From Ichthyophonus hoferi (lineage: Eukaryota; Opisthokonta; Ichthyosporea; Ichthyophonida; Ichthyophonidae): a stretch of 64,000 nucleotides of DNA. The notes beneath the pieces are model-generated. The model made no database searches. It saw only the letters and a list, made by a program, of their open reading frames with translations, and had not been told where the DNA came from. A program made the position numbers and the translations under genes. Numbering within the stretch: position 1 is the stretch's first letter; each line of letters opens with the position of its first letter. Below, one piece after another: positions 26,201 through 38,511 of this stretch. The stretch covers positions 1 to 64,000 of the forward strand of contig NAOQ01000034.1 of the NCBI GenBank assembly GCA_002751075.1. Reading direction: 5' to 3'.

Positions 26201-29200
26201 CATCATGATTGGGTCCAATAATAAGCTTTACCATCGATTTTAAATTTCAAATATTGAAAAGTATCAAAACTGATCCTATATATTTAGTATATTTTAGTAG
26301 CCACTATAATCTTAAATAGATAATTTCAATACTTTTGTTTTAATTGGTACAATATATATTCAAAATTAATTCACAATGGCTACTGGTTCTCTTGTAAACT
26401 ATGCTTATGGCTGGTTAGATTATAATAAAGTATATTTATTCCCCAGATATATTTACTTGGTATAGTGTGTAGGAGGGATATATTTATGTGTTATACCAAA
26501 ACATAGAGCATGTTTTATGTGTTTAGATGATAATTTCACTATGTATGTATTTATATATGTATATACCTAGCTGGATTTTACCAGCCCTCATCTATATCAA
26601 TATAAATCTAAAGATTCTACGCCGTGTCATAAACACGTACATAAACCTATGTACGTTTATGCACCCAATCTCTGACCTTTACCTGTACAATCTTGCCGCA
26701 TAAACTGCACAAGATTCAGTAAACTATATCACCACCAAGTCGGAATAATGAAACAACAACAAACCAGACTTATATTATATAGGTGTCATGTAAATTTCTT
26801 ATAAAACATATGAAACATAAAACAGATAGATTATATAGATAGTTAAATGGAATTGTTATCTTAATTGATTCCTTTTCTGCCCCATACAGACCTATGATAC
26901 TTTACTTAAACTGCCAGAAAATCACTTGATAGGCGAATGTTGCGTGTGGGTAGAATATAATAAGGCCATGGAAAGGAAACAACAAACAGAAGAAGCAAGC
27001 AAAACATAGTTACCAGAGACTATTACAACTTGGTTTTAGCGTACTGTTGCGTTAGTTACTAGTATAGTATTATAAAGTATTATAGAGTATTATAGTATTA
27101 TAATATTAGAATTGTAGTATTAGTATTATCGGTATTGCTTAGAATTTGACCACAAGCTATAATTAAATTGGATATTTAGTTAGAGAAACTTGATGTGACT
27201 ATAACTATATAACTATACTTTGGATTCATTTTTTTGTACATAAATAAATATATAGATATATGCTATATTCTGTGCTTCAATGACCATGGTAGCTTTTAGC
27301 TCACTGGTGTTAAACCTATAAGAGATAGGATATGACTACAGCTTCCCTTTCTATTCCAAAGTGCGGTCACACACATAGTGTACTGTATACCAGCTTGTAC
27401 CACTCTGTTTACCCAGACAGTTTTGAGTATGATCCGCTCACTATACTATCTTCTAGCTTAGCAGCCACATATTGTGTAGGCTGTGCAGTGGTGTGATTAA
27501 TAGGGGGATAGGGAGATATAGGTAAAAAGGAAGAGGGTTACCTGTTGTTTTATAATTCAGGTATGGCCCAATTGGATAAAATCAATAGAATTGTGTTGGT
27601 TTACGATAGGTGGATTTATAATTAAAAACATTTCTTAGTGACATATGATTAGATATGGTATAGATGAAGAGATAAAGCTATGTACACCTGGGTTGGGAAG
27701 ATAATAGGGTTTAAGAATATTTATTATATTATATTATGTTAGTGTTTATGATACACATGGGCGAGGCCCTGCTCTGTGATTGAATAAATGACGTCATTTA
27801 TCCACCTCAATAATGTATAGTGCAGTGGGCTTGAACCGTACTAGACGCTATAATCCAAGCATAGGGGATTATATAAAACCAAATTAAGAAAGAACTTGTA
27901 ATTTATGTCTAATATGAGCGTACATGTCATGTGTCATGTGTAAGAGCAACATCCAATGGTTTAACAAAACCTTAAATATGTATTTTAGGATAATTATACA
28001 ACTATTATAGCCATTGTAATATACGGTTATAATTGGTTTATACTAAATTATAAATAAATAGACTATTAGAAATGAAATATCTCTTCAAATGATCTACAAT
28101 GTATATATGAACTCAGTCGTCAAATCAAATCTAATCACGCAATATTACTGGTTTATAATTTTATTCCAACGACTCAATGCTACTATTACTGATATATGTG
28201 TAATTGTTTTGGTTTTTTTTTTTTCTCATTCTGTTTTGGTTTTACATTAATTGTTCCCATCTGAACCCATATATTTGTATTCCACAATGTATATTTTATT
28301 TTTACTATTTTCTTCTCTTTTTTCACTTTATTTATTACCTCAATACTTATACTACCTCATATGATTGAGGGAACTATATAATCACACACAAATATTCATA
28401 ATGTTCACTTTTTTTTAATCATTAAAATAACCTGTTACTATTTAAATTATATTTCATTATACCTACACATTTATATACAGTGGGTTATATGATTGGTGTA
28501 TATGTATAAATTAAAACGTAAAATTTACCCCCATTTCATAAAGTATAAAGCGCGTTATATAGGTATGTACATACGGACGTTTTGATTGGTTTTGTGTTAA
28601 TGCATTAGCCACAGCAATTATAATAACTTGCATTTTTATGTATGTGTATATGAACAATCTATTTTACCAACATAAACACACATACATGCTTACAAATACA
28701 AATATGACTACATGTACGTATGCATATACATATACTTATACTTGTACCTATACTTATTTCTATATTACTTTACTACATAGTATAAGAAAGCAGAACAAGC
28801 GGAAGAAGTGAGCAAATTTGTAATTTACAAAGACAAAGATATTATAATTATTAATAAACCATCTAAGGATCCGTCTCAGGGTAAGTAATTTGTATTTGCA
28901 ACCTATGTATGTATATATATATATATGTACGTGTGTGCATGATTGTGTGAATTTTTGCATACAAGATACTTTTACATATATGCACATATCTAATTATTGT
29001 GTTGTTTTATAAGGGGTGCTCATATGTGTATAAAAGTATTATATACAGAACAATACAAACCCATCTTTATCCAACTATTTATTTCAGCTTTATCTAAGTA
29101 TAATTGCACTTTAATTTGTACATATGCATATATAGGTAGGTTCTTAGGCATATAATATAATTGCACACATACATAAAGAGTAGAAATTTTTTTGTTGTGA

Positions 29201-32200
29201 GATACAGACAGGGAAAGGGTAGATAGAATCACTGGGTCACATTAATATATATATAGTTGCGTTCATTCATTCATTTATTTGTATCTATTTATGTATAGAT
29301 ATATAGACTTTCACACCACCTCTTTCTCCCTCTCCCTCCCTCTTGTCTCTATGCATGCATCTATCTACTTATACACACTCTCTCTATATGCATCATATTA
29401 AATTCTCTTCCACCTTATCTCTACTATACCTAGGGGGGAGTAGATTAGCACGTACACAGGACACTATCCTAAAAGCACTCCGAGTGGATAATAAGGAACA
29501 ACTAACGCTAATCCATCGATTGGATAGGGTAACATTCTAGATCGCCGGTTTTTATTGATAAACATTTTTCTTCATCCAATTACACATAAGTTTTGCAATT
29601 GATGTAGTCATTGAACACTGGTTTAGTAGAAGTAGATGATGCAATATAATAAATATATGTGTAATGATTGGCTAGAATGAACTAATATACGCTTCCATCT
29701 GCCTTGTTTGAATAATATGAGCCATATTTTTGTTGAGTAAAGACACAGCATTAGGTCACTTCGATATAAGGTTATGAGATAAACCGTACTATTGGTGCAT
29801 ATAGTTGTACAAAAGTTAATAGATTTAATTATGTATTCCCTTTTAAGGACCTATATACAATTAGTGTCCCAGTAATAGTTTCCATATATACTAACATTCA
29901 TGCCCCATTTATCCTCTCTCTTAGGACATGACAGGTATCCAATTATTAGCCAGGAATGTAGAAGCACGAATACGCATTAATGCCATGATTCGGACCCACT
30001 CACAGGTCGTTAAAACGGTATGTTATTGGTTCATTTTTTTACTCTTACTCTGTAATTTGTTGTCTAGAATATATCTTTTATTCTAATATTAATATAATAT
30101 CTTACAATCTTTCCTTATTCTAACAGTGACTCTTATTTACCATATCTATAATTATTCCTTGAATGTAATATTACATTATCTCATGGTATACAGCGATATA
30201 ATATTTTCTAGTTTGTTTATTTATCTATACCTTCATATCTTAATATAATATATACTATACCATCACCCTATACTAACCTATGCTTAATATATATTATGTA
30301 TAGTATTGGGCTATTCTTGTGGGCATTCCTGCTCCTAGGACTGGCATGTGAGTGAATTATTTTACTACATTTAACTTGGCATCTGATAAGTTATCCAATA
30401 ACTTCTCTGTCTTTCTCTTATTGGTTGTTATATTTATATTTTTTTATCTTATCTTATCATAATTTTTTTTTTAATTCTATAGTCAATAGTCTTAACCCAA
30501 ACTGCTAACTTTTTATATCTGCCTGTTTTTATGGTTTCTGTATTCTTATTCTAAATTTATTTTATCCTTTCTCTCTCTCTCTCTTACCCTCCCTTTCTCT
30601 CTTTCTTTTTTTATTTCTTTCTTTCTTTTTCTATGACTGACCTTCTTTATTTCTTTGTCTTTCTACTCCTCTATTTCGGTCCTATCTAACACTACTATTT
30701 ATAATATAATCTTTCTAATTACTTGATCTATATTCCTATATTCCAAAGATTTAAAACCTGCATGTTTTTTAATTTGTACTAACATAACTCATACTTATAA
30801 TCAATCACCATTCCCATAAACATACCAAAAACCACAATTTACCCGCTTATTAACCGTACATACTGCCTTCTATATTGCACATGCACCTGTATACACATGC
30901 ACTACATACATTTATGTTATGAACTACATATATATATAGTGTTACAGTACCAATTGAAAAGTACATACATGATGGAATTGAAAAACGTCGACTTAGAGAT
31001 GATCTCCTAGGTAAGGAACCAATTATTTGGCTATATGTTATTTACTTTTCTATTTTAATTAGTTTCTGGTGATAATCAATGGTCTTACGTTATTTATGTT
31101 ATACTGTGTTATGTGAATTTTCATGTTATTTATAGATATATTGGTATATTAGAATAATATGAAAAGATAGATATATACTAAACTATCTATTTATCTATCT
31201 ATATGTATGTGTTTATGTCAACCTGAAATAGTATTTTTAATACGTATTGTATAACTCTATTTTCCATGACTATTACATATATATGTAGATATTAGTGCGT
31301 TTAAAATAGTTCTTTATAAATGTGCAATATGGTATAGTACACATACATTTTCATGATAAAAGAAACTCCCTAATGGGAAGTTTGATTTAAAGAATAAAAA
31401 ATTATGTTCAATCAAATCCAATGAAACTACTCCAATTAAATTGCAGCATATCCTTTTATATGCTATTAGTTTCAATATAATAACTATCGTACTGGCCAAT
31501 TATTTTAAAGTATTTTAATAACTTGTATGACCATTAGATAAATTTATAGAGAATATTATAATAAAATGAGATATAAATGAATACGAACAAGAAAGATATA
31601 CAATATAATATACGTTAAGATATATATATGTGTGTGCATATATGCATGTATAAAATTGTAGATTGATAGAAATGTTGAATGGGTGGATTGCAGAGAAAAT
31701 AGACATGTTATTGCATATTTATCTATAATATATTTTGATATATATTTATAGTAGTAACATAATAGAGACGTATATATATATAGGATTTAGTTATCATACC
31801 ACAATAACCCAACTTTATCTAATTACTTGCCTTGGTATGGTAATTAATTTTTAATTAATACAGACCGAAGCAATTTTGTTTATAACAAAATTAAAGGGGC
31901 GGCCCAAGGGACTACTACTGCATATAGTGTTCTAGATGTATTCAACCATGAGGTAGTTATGTCGTTATCACTATTGGCTATGTATCGTATTATTTTTTAT
32001 TTGTTTTGGTTATTTTATTTCTTCTTTTCTAGGGGTGTTTAAAACATTTCCCTCGTGGTCACCTATTTATCTTTCTTTTTTTAGCGGCATTTTCATTCCC
32101 GTATTGTTGTTAATATATATATATATATATATATAGCGTGCAGCCCCATTTTATTATCTATTTGGACATTTTATTTCATGTTGGCTGCTGGTTTTTCATC

Positions 32201-33359
32201 ATTTGCCTATAATTTATTGGTTGTTAACTACTTATTTTTATATGTTATTGGACAGCTAAAGCCTTTCTAAATATTTTAAACTTTCCTTTGTACTGACCTC
32301 CTTTGTGCTGACGTTCTGCCTATGAGTTATAACAAAGCCAAATAAACACCTGGACTAATCAAATAGTAGAATGATCGGGCAATATGTATATATCATTATA
32401 TAGCCTAGTGTAGTATAGTAGTATTTTAGACTATAGTATTGTAGAGTCGTCTTATATAGCACAGTATGGGGTAAGATTGTACAGTATAAAGAAATAGTAA
32501 CAAAGAAAATGGTGTAAACGCCAACACTTATACACGGTATAAATAGGTATCATTCGTTGAATTTCAGATTAAAGGAGGAGGGCAAAAAGATCAGCTAAGA
32601 GTACATTGTGCTGAGGTCCTTAAGACTCCTATTATGGGAGATGAATTATACGGGGGATATGTGCCAGAAGCACTGCATGTAAGCGGTATATTTTATGTTG
32701 CATGCATCTGCCTCTTTGTGTTTTTTTCGTTTTCTTTTTTGATATTTTGTCTTAGTTTCCTTTGTCATAAAAAAGTTGTTGTTCTTAGTGATTGGACTGA
32801 ATAATTAGAAACATTTACAATTAGAAAATCTTCAAATCAATGATATAAGGAGAGAGAGCCGTGTATATACATATGTATATATGTACAAATATTAATGTTT
32901 GCTGTTGGATATATTTAATATAAGAAATAACCATCACAATTATATTAATTTTTTTCTATTTTCTATTTAAAACCAAATTTAAAATACAGGAATTACTTTA
33001 ATCTAACCTATTTTACCTTACATATATTCATACCGATTTCCATTGAACTGACCTTCTTTTTCTGATTTTTTCTTTCTATTTGTGTGTCCTCTTTTCGCCT
33101 TTCCCCTCCATCTATATCTCTCTATCATATTATTTCTTACTTCAATACCCCTACTATCTAGCCACTCCTTGGTCTCACAGTTCCTATATGCCTGCACTCA
33201 AGGGCTGTAGGCCTAGAACATTGGGTGAATTCAGATAGTAACCTTATTATTACTGCAACTCCCCCTCCTGCGTTTCTCAACACAATGGAGGAGTTGAATT
33301 TTACACATATACTGTCATTGAAGCAATTATCCGAAAATGTCAAACAACAGACATCATAA
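22714..33359 (+). CDS. Mitochondrial-type RluA-family pseudouridine synthase with N-terminal S4-like domain (RPUSD3/4-like)
   Basis: Predicted to isomerise uridine in (probably mitochondrial) RNA. Exons: 22714-22832, 23770-23974, 24870-24912, 25488-25558, 26890-26949, 28781-28880, 29434-29528, 29925-30017, 30304-30347, 30940-31010, 31864-31952, 32568-32678, 33162-33359 (432 residues). The start encodes a basic, hydrophobic presequence (MAALLKLTCFRSADKAW). Residues of exons 2-4 look like a degenerate S4 domain (IQRVLLLNIPNIG, ITILRGDKTMRKL, VIEGDIVRFHG). The catalytic part has VIYKDKDIIIINKPS, the active-site motif HRLDRDMTG with the catalytic Asp, YWAILVGIPAPRTG, and QLRVH followed by TPIMGDELYGG. 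The fused model uses a phase-0 donor (gtagaa) at 26950. Reading through it instead stops at 27007-27009 and gives a 185-residue S4-only protein, so the locus may be two tandem genes, with the second starting near 27332. Confidence 0.82.
23170..23211. repeat. (TA)n microsatellite
   Basis: TA dinucleotide run in the first intron of the pseudouridine synthase locus. Confidence 0.9.
24560..24830. repeat. AATATAATATA degenerate repeat
   Basis: Many aatatactacagtataat-like words fill the 270 bp before the 43-bp microexon at 24870. Confidence 0.75.
26950..27009 (+). other. In-frame read-through end of exon 5, possible alternative C-terminus
   Basis: Downstream of the phase-0 donor at 26950 the frame stays open for 19 more codons, then TAG. 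The extension is K/E/Q-rich (EYNKAMERKQQTEEASK), unlike intron translations here. It resembles the start of the next exon (YKKAEQAEEVSK at 28781). Use of this end would yield an S4-only protein of 185 residues, close to the 174 residues of the minus-strand paralog at 35539-38511. Confidence 0.45.
27332..27496 (+). other. Protein-like 54-codon ORF in intron, possible alternative first exon
   Basis: ATG-initiated frame (MTTASLSIPKCGHTHS...) with locally higher GC than the intron around it. A phase-0 donor gtaggc after ...SSLAATYC would join exactly in frame to the catalytic exon at 28781, giving a RluA-only protein. No homology is recognised, so this may be chance. Confidence 0.3.
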
Positions 33360-33600
33360 AAGGCGATTATTCTTTAAAAAAAAATGAAAAAAAAAATGAA
33401 AAAAACTATTGCTGTTTTTCTTATCTATTATTGGGTACACATGCTACATAGCTCCTCTTTCAGATATATAATATATCTGGGCTTTATTTTAACTTTTTGC
33501 GCATTAAATTGTTAATTAGATATGAGAATGAGAAAAATTTAGTGTTTTCATTTGATTTATTTGTGTTATCTTAGTCTTAGTACTCAATTTTTTTGTAATA

Positions 33601-33995
33601 TGTTGAGAATAATAAATAGAGACCTATAATTGCTTAAAAGGAGATAGTACACCAAATTAAAGTGCGTTTTAACGTGTCCCTTTGCATACCTGGAATACAG
33701 ATATGCTATACCACATTCTTATTATTAAACAAATCAGCAGGACTTGCCATAGGCAGGATGCCTAAGCAATGTACTATCTGCACCTAAAACATCTGAAATG
33801 GCTTTCATTTTATACGGCTGCAGAATCTCTATCATTGACTGGTTCATTTTTTATAGATAACCTTGGATTGCCGTTTAACACCAACAGATTGTCCCGGCTA
33901 TTTTCCCAGGCTACATATGTAATATTAATTGCTAATAATATTAAATGATTATACCTATATAAACAAATACCAAAATTAATTAAATATTCCTATTT
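33601..33995. repeat. Diverged repeat, copy A
   Basis: Shared landmarks in copies A and B: gtgtccctttgcatac, tcagcaggacttgcc, caatgtactatctgcacc, aacatctgaaatg, ttttttatagataacc, and cggctattttcccaggctac, ending near ttaaatattc. No coding frame or terminal inverted repeat was recognised. Confidence 0.8.
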
Positions 33996-34204
33996 TAACA
34001 CTCCCGTTTGGCCTAGGGGGGTTATTTCACCTAGAGCATAAAAATATATGAAAAAGAAATATGAAAAGAACCTTGACATGGCGACTACGTAGCTGTAGGC
34101 TTGTGGCTCACTAAATAAACTAGCTGTGGCATGGCACCCTATATTAGAAAAAAAAAAAGCGGAAGACAGTTCACCAAACTGTATGTTGCATGTTCCTGCT
34201 TGCT

Positions 34205-34290
34205 CCGAATTTGGCTCTGGATCTGTTGTAGGCTCTGGCTCTGGCTCTGTTGTAGGCCTTGGCTCTGTTGCAGGCTCTGGCATTCAGCGT
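34205..34290. repeat. GGCTCTG-based minisatellite
   Basis: Short units of ggctctg with gttgtag or gttgcag spacers. It makes spurious frames in both directions: GSGSVVG on the plus strand and EPEPTTDPEP on the minus strand. Confidence 0.8.
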
Positions 34291-34551
34291 CTGGCAGCTG
34301 TGGTTATATGTGGGGATTGCCCAGTTGTCTTGTATATTACCTTGGTGTTACTTAGAAATAGGAAATTTTGATAGCGCAAATTTAGATTTGAAGACTGTAT
34401 AGGTGTAATAAAATTGAATCTCCACACGCCGATGCCAGTGAATGGATGGAAGGTTAAGGTAAAATGTTTTTAGCATTCCTTGATTGTTGATTTAACAGAA
34501 TTATAAGGCTCTGTGACCATGGTGAACTATCTAAGCTTTCTTTGCTACCAT

Positions 34552-34946
34552 GTTGGACAAAAATAAGTAAAGACCGGAGCGCTCCTGAAGCCTATATTCG
34601 TTTAAAAAGAGTAAGTTTACCAAATTAAGCTGCGTTTTAATGTGTCCCTTTGCATACATGTAATACAGATATGTTAAAACACATTTTTATTATTAAGTCA
34701 GCAGGACTTGCCGTAGGCAGGACGCCCAAGCAATGTACTATCTGCACCCAAAACATCTGAAATGATTTTCATTTTATATAGCTGCAGGTTCTCTATCATT
34801 GGTGGTTCATTTTTTATAGATAACCTTGGATTGCTTCCGGCTATTTTCCCAGGCTACACATGTAATAATAATTGTAATTGTTAATAATATTAAATTTTTA
34901 TAGCTATATAAACAAATACCGAAAATAATTAAATATTCTGTTTGGG
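34552..34946. repeat. Diverged repeat, copy B
   Basis: The copy most similar to A in gtgtccctttgcatac, tcagcaggacttgcc and caatgtactatctgcacc. It has a small internal deletion relative to A before cggctattttcccagg. Confidence 0.8.
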
Positions 34947-35105
34947 CATAGTATTATATGAAAAACCACTTTTATTTAATTCTTAAAGTGTTTATATGAT
35001 ATTTTTATTGTTAGGTTCTCCTTGGGTAATCAGAGAAGCTTCTGTAGTACGCTGCGTCACCTTTTCTAAAATTTCAATAAGAATTGCTTGTAGTCCATCT
35101 ATAAT

Positions 35106-35470
35106 TGTTGGGAACAATAAATAGAGACAAGAGCGTTCGTGTGATCTATATTTCTTTAGGAGGAGAGATAATACTGAATTAAGGAGCGCTTTGGCGTGTC
35201 CCTTTGAATACACGGAGTACAGATAGTAAGATGTGGTTTATTGTTATTAAACAAATCAGCAGGACTTGTCTTAGGCCATAGCCACAGGGCTTCTACAATT
35301 AGCAGGTTCAATTTCGATAGATCATCCTTGATTGTCCTTTAACCCCAATAGATTGCACTAACTATTTTTCTAGATTACATATGCAAAAATAATTGCCAAA
35401 GATATTAAATAATTATAACTATAGAAAGAACTATTCAAATCTATTAAATATTCCAGTTTTAACCATAATC
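35106..35470. repeat. Diverged repeat, copy C
   Basis: The most diverged copy. It keeps aacaataaatagagac, gtgtccctttgaatac, aaatcagcaggacttg and the ttaaatattccagttttaac end, but lacks the caatgtactatctgcacc block. The order A-B-C and same orientation suggest successive local duplications. Confidence 0.7.
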
Positions 35471-35538
35471 AATATATAAAAGGTAATCTACAAGAAAAGA
35501 TACCTCTAGAACCAATTCTAATCAGATAAAGGGAAATT

Positions 35539-38511
35539 CTAATATAGGAATTGACGTCTGTTATAATCAAATTGCTTCGGTACGGTATTTTTAAACTTCA
35601 ATGGTATATTTAATGGATACCATTTAGGGCGTATATATTTGGACTGCTCTGTCTTCATCTTGGTGTGGAATCGGATGACGTCACCTAGCTCTAACTGGCT
35701 GTCAACTATAGGGATTAATACATACATACATACATACATAGTGTTAATTTTTGATTTTTAAGATCATTTAGTACTAAGCATTTCAGTATAAATTCCTTGG
35801 TTACTGTTTCAAAGAATTTTAATTTCTACTAGGAAGAATTTATTATTTTTATACTAATTACTTATATAGTCATGATACATGCTGGATTGATTGCTTCAAA
35901 TATTGATGAAGTCACCAAACGGAATATAAGTAAAGTAAAAACAAATAGAATATATCAAAAGGAAAGAAAGACAAATTTATGTAAAGATAATGTCCAAATT
36001 GAAGAAAGACGTCATACGAGATAAACACGCGATTACTGTGGGAGGGTTACCATTGAGACCTCTTATTGGTGTGTCCTTGCGAAGAATGGTAATCTGATAT
36101 CCCCAGTAACCAATCAATTAGAAAGTTACGCTCATTTTATTTTGGGAATATTATAAAAAGTATGCCTGTAAGTAAGTCTTTCACTCAATCAAATATATAT
36201 ATATATATATATATGCGTAATTACTTTACCAACATAACAAATCTAGACATGTATATATACATATAAGCATAATACGAACAATCATATGTATTTTATTGTA
36301 AATAGGACTAGTATCTGTTTTACTGAATTCTATTTGGTTATTTTATTCAGGTAAAGGACAGGCTAAATCTTTAGCTAGTTGCTTTTGAATCTCTCTCTGT
36401 TGTTTAATAGATACGGAAGCCTATAGCTTCTTACCTAGTGATGTATTTTACATGAAATAACTGTAATACAATTGTGCTTGTATGTATATAGTTATAGTAT
36501 TATTATTATTAGAAGAAGAAGAATCAACACCCGACTCAACTAGTTGGTCTTCTAGTAAAATATCTGGATTACCTATTTCAACTTTTTTAACAACTGTAAA
36601 TATAATATGAAAAACATAAATTGAACGGCAAATATTGAAGACTGAGAACTGTATTTATTACTAATTATTTTTGTTCCTTTAATCCTTTCCCAACCTTTAT
36701 CTATCAGGTGTCCTAATTTTGGTTAACACTTGCATGTGTTCACTCATGGTAAATGGAATCGATCTTAAAGAGACTTACTGGCTATTAGAATTTTACCAAC
36801 AATCACTAAGGCCCACTAGAATTGTCTGATTTTATCTCGATAATCTTATGCTATCGTGTCCTCATTTGGATGGCTCTTTAGCCCGTTAATGTATTATTGT
36901 AAATGCTTGCATATTATGCATCGAAAATTTAATCTGGCTAAGAAAGTTATGCTATTAAATAATCTTAGACTGATTATTTCATGATTCATTTTGTTACCAA
37001 AATTTAGGTCGAATTACGTGTTCATTCGGAGTTAATGGTCTTGTAACATAAAGGAATAAGCTGTAAAACAAATTGAATTGAACGCTTTGGTTTCAACATA
37101 TTTATAGACATATATTACGCAGAGTCCTATCACTTTTATTACAAATAAAAATGAAAACAAAAATAAAGTCACCCAATGACACAGTGAGCTTTAAATATTT
37201 CCAGAAAGTACAAAGGAGGATTCTTAATTATTTGCAAGTAAATCCTATATATGTACAGAGATATGATCAGTTGCTGAAATTAGGAATATTATGGTACATA
37301 TATATTGCTACTAAAGCGTACTTAAACAGACGACAAATTAACAAAATGGCTTAAAATAAAAAATAAAAAATTCAAAAGAAGGGGGAAGAAAGGAAAAAAG
37401 ACTAATAGATAAGAAGTAACAAAAACAAAATAAAAAGGTAAGAAAAATAAAACTAAACAATAAAACTCTTTTAAAAATCAAACAATACAGAAGTGCCAAT
37501 AAATACACAAAGGAGAAGGTATTTACACGTGGTGAAAAATATATGAAATATAACATACCAGATTTTTTTCGAGCAAATCACAGAGATACTGAAGCCCCAA
37601 GTATGGATAGTGAACATGAAGCATTCTCTCTAAATGCCAGTCCGCATAATGTGGGGTTACCACTATAGATGGATGCATTATATTCTTTTCTACCAGAAGC
37701 ATCTTTTGTTGTTCTTCAAGAGGAATTGGTTTTTTGGCTAATCTTATGAGAATATGCCTGTGTAATAAACATAGTTATTAAGTTAAAGAGAATGCAATAG
37801 GACACCCCTAGGATTGGGCTGAGGGCCAACAGGTAGTGATCTGGATACTGATGATGAGCGTAATAGAATACAAAAATTAAAATTAAAATAAAAAGATCAA
37901 ATGACTTGGAAGATAAATAAGTTATATAAATAAGTAAGGTTTGGCAAACAAACAGAGTGTATTTGGATTGTAAGTAGGATGGTCGAGATAATATTGTATA
38001 GTTGTACTATATAAGTGTGGGCTAATGATATGTAACTAAATTAAAAGATGTAATAATCAAAATAAAAATAAGACGTTGTACATAGACGGGGATAATCCTC
38101 CTTATGCCATTCTAGTAGCCGCGGTTACATTTAAAGTGAAGGGATCCAGAGGAACGAAGAATAGATATTGTGTCTTTCGAGTGTCGATTTAATATATTGT
38201 TATAATTTTGTACAAGTCATTGACCAGAAATAAAGAGCAATGTTAAGTTTAAATAATTAAGATGCTAACACGTATTTGAATATTTTTCTCCTTTTTATTT
38301 ATTTCATTTATGCCTATATCTTTCCTTGGAAAATATAAACATTCAATAAACCAACACAAATTATTCATTGCTATTTTACTACCTCTAGTACTCACACGTT
38401 AGCTCTTGCAAGACGAGTAACTATATGTTGCTTGAGAGAAAAGGGTGTTATAGCTGCTAGCGACCACCCCCCTACTCCTACAATACAGGAGGCTTTATTC
38501 AGAACAAACAT
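35539..38511 (-). CDS. S4-like domain protein, paralog of the pseudouridine synthase N-terminal half
   Basis: Four exons: 38511-38396, 37757-37559, 36093-36051, 35705-35539 (stop TAG), 174 residues. The N-terminus is presequence-like (MFVLNKASCIVGVGGWS, then basic VTRLARAN), suggesting mitochondrial import. The rest aligns exon by exon with 22714-25558: VEKNIMHPSIVVTPHYADW against VETNIMHPPIVITKGCHDW; ITILRKDTPIRGLN against ITILRGDKTMRKLK; LELGDVIRFHTKMK against VIEGDIVRFHGQIK. Intron phases match and the microexon is 43 bp in both. No catalytic RluA motif follows; the last exon ends with a K/P-rich tail of its own. It is either a stand-alone mitochondrial RNA-binding S4 protein or a truncated duplicate. 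Intact frame, splice sites and diverged but conserved residues argue that it is functional. Confidence 0.75.
36349..36593 (-). other. Unexplained protein-like open segments in the S4 paralog intron
   Basis: Two minus-strand stretches look like coding sequence but do not fit the four-exon model. From 36593 a frame reads VKKVEIGNPDILLEDQLVE then an S/N-rich run. From about 36419 to the TAA at 36349 a frame reads SIKQQREIQKQLAKDLAC. The second begins after an AG in phase 0 and could be an alternative last exon joined to exon 2 (ending 37559). No homolog is recognised. Confidence 0.3.

Larger units (their letters stand above)
33360..35538. other. Repeat-rich region between the two S4-like genes
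   Basis: This is the tail-to-tail interval between the pseudouridine synthase and its minus-strand S4 paralog. It holds three copies of a dispersed repeat and a GGCTCTG minisatellite (listed separately). No further RluA catalytic exon was seen on the minus strand, so the paralog does not seem to continue into this region. Confidence 0.6.

Noticed and set aside
33990-34371. EPEPTTDPEP-rich and GSGSVVG-rich frames on opposite strands
   Set aside because: Both are translations of a GGCTCTG minisatellite, and neither has supporting exons.
34992-35213. Minus-strand 73-codon frame over repeat copy C
   Set aside because: The frame is not kept in copies A and B, so it is probably chance in a repeat. 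A transposon-encoded protein cannot be claimed.
37151-37354. 67-codon plus-strand ORF beginning MKTKIKSPNDTVSF
   Set aside because: Reasonable composition, but it lies in the intron of the minus-strand S4 paralog with no recognisable homolog, promoter or partner exon. Kept as unproven.
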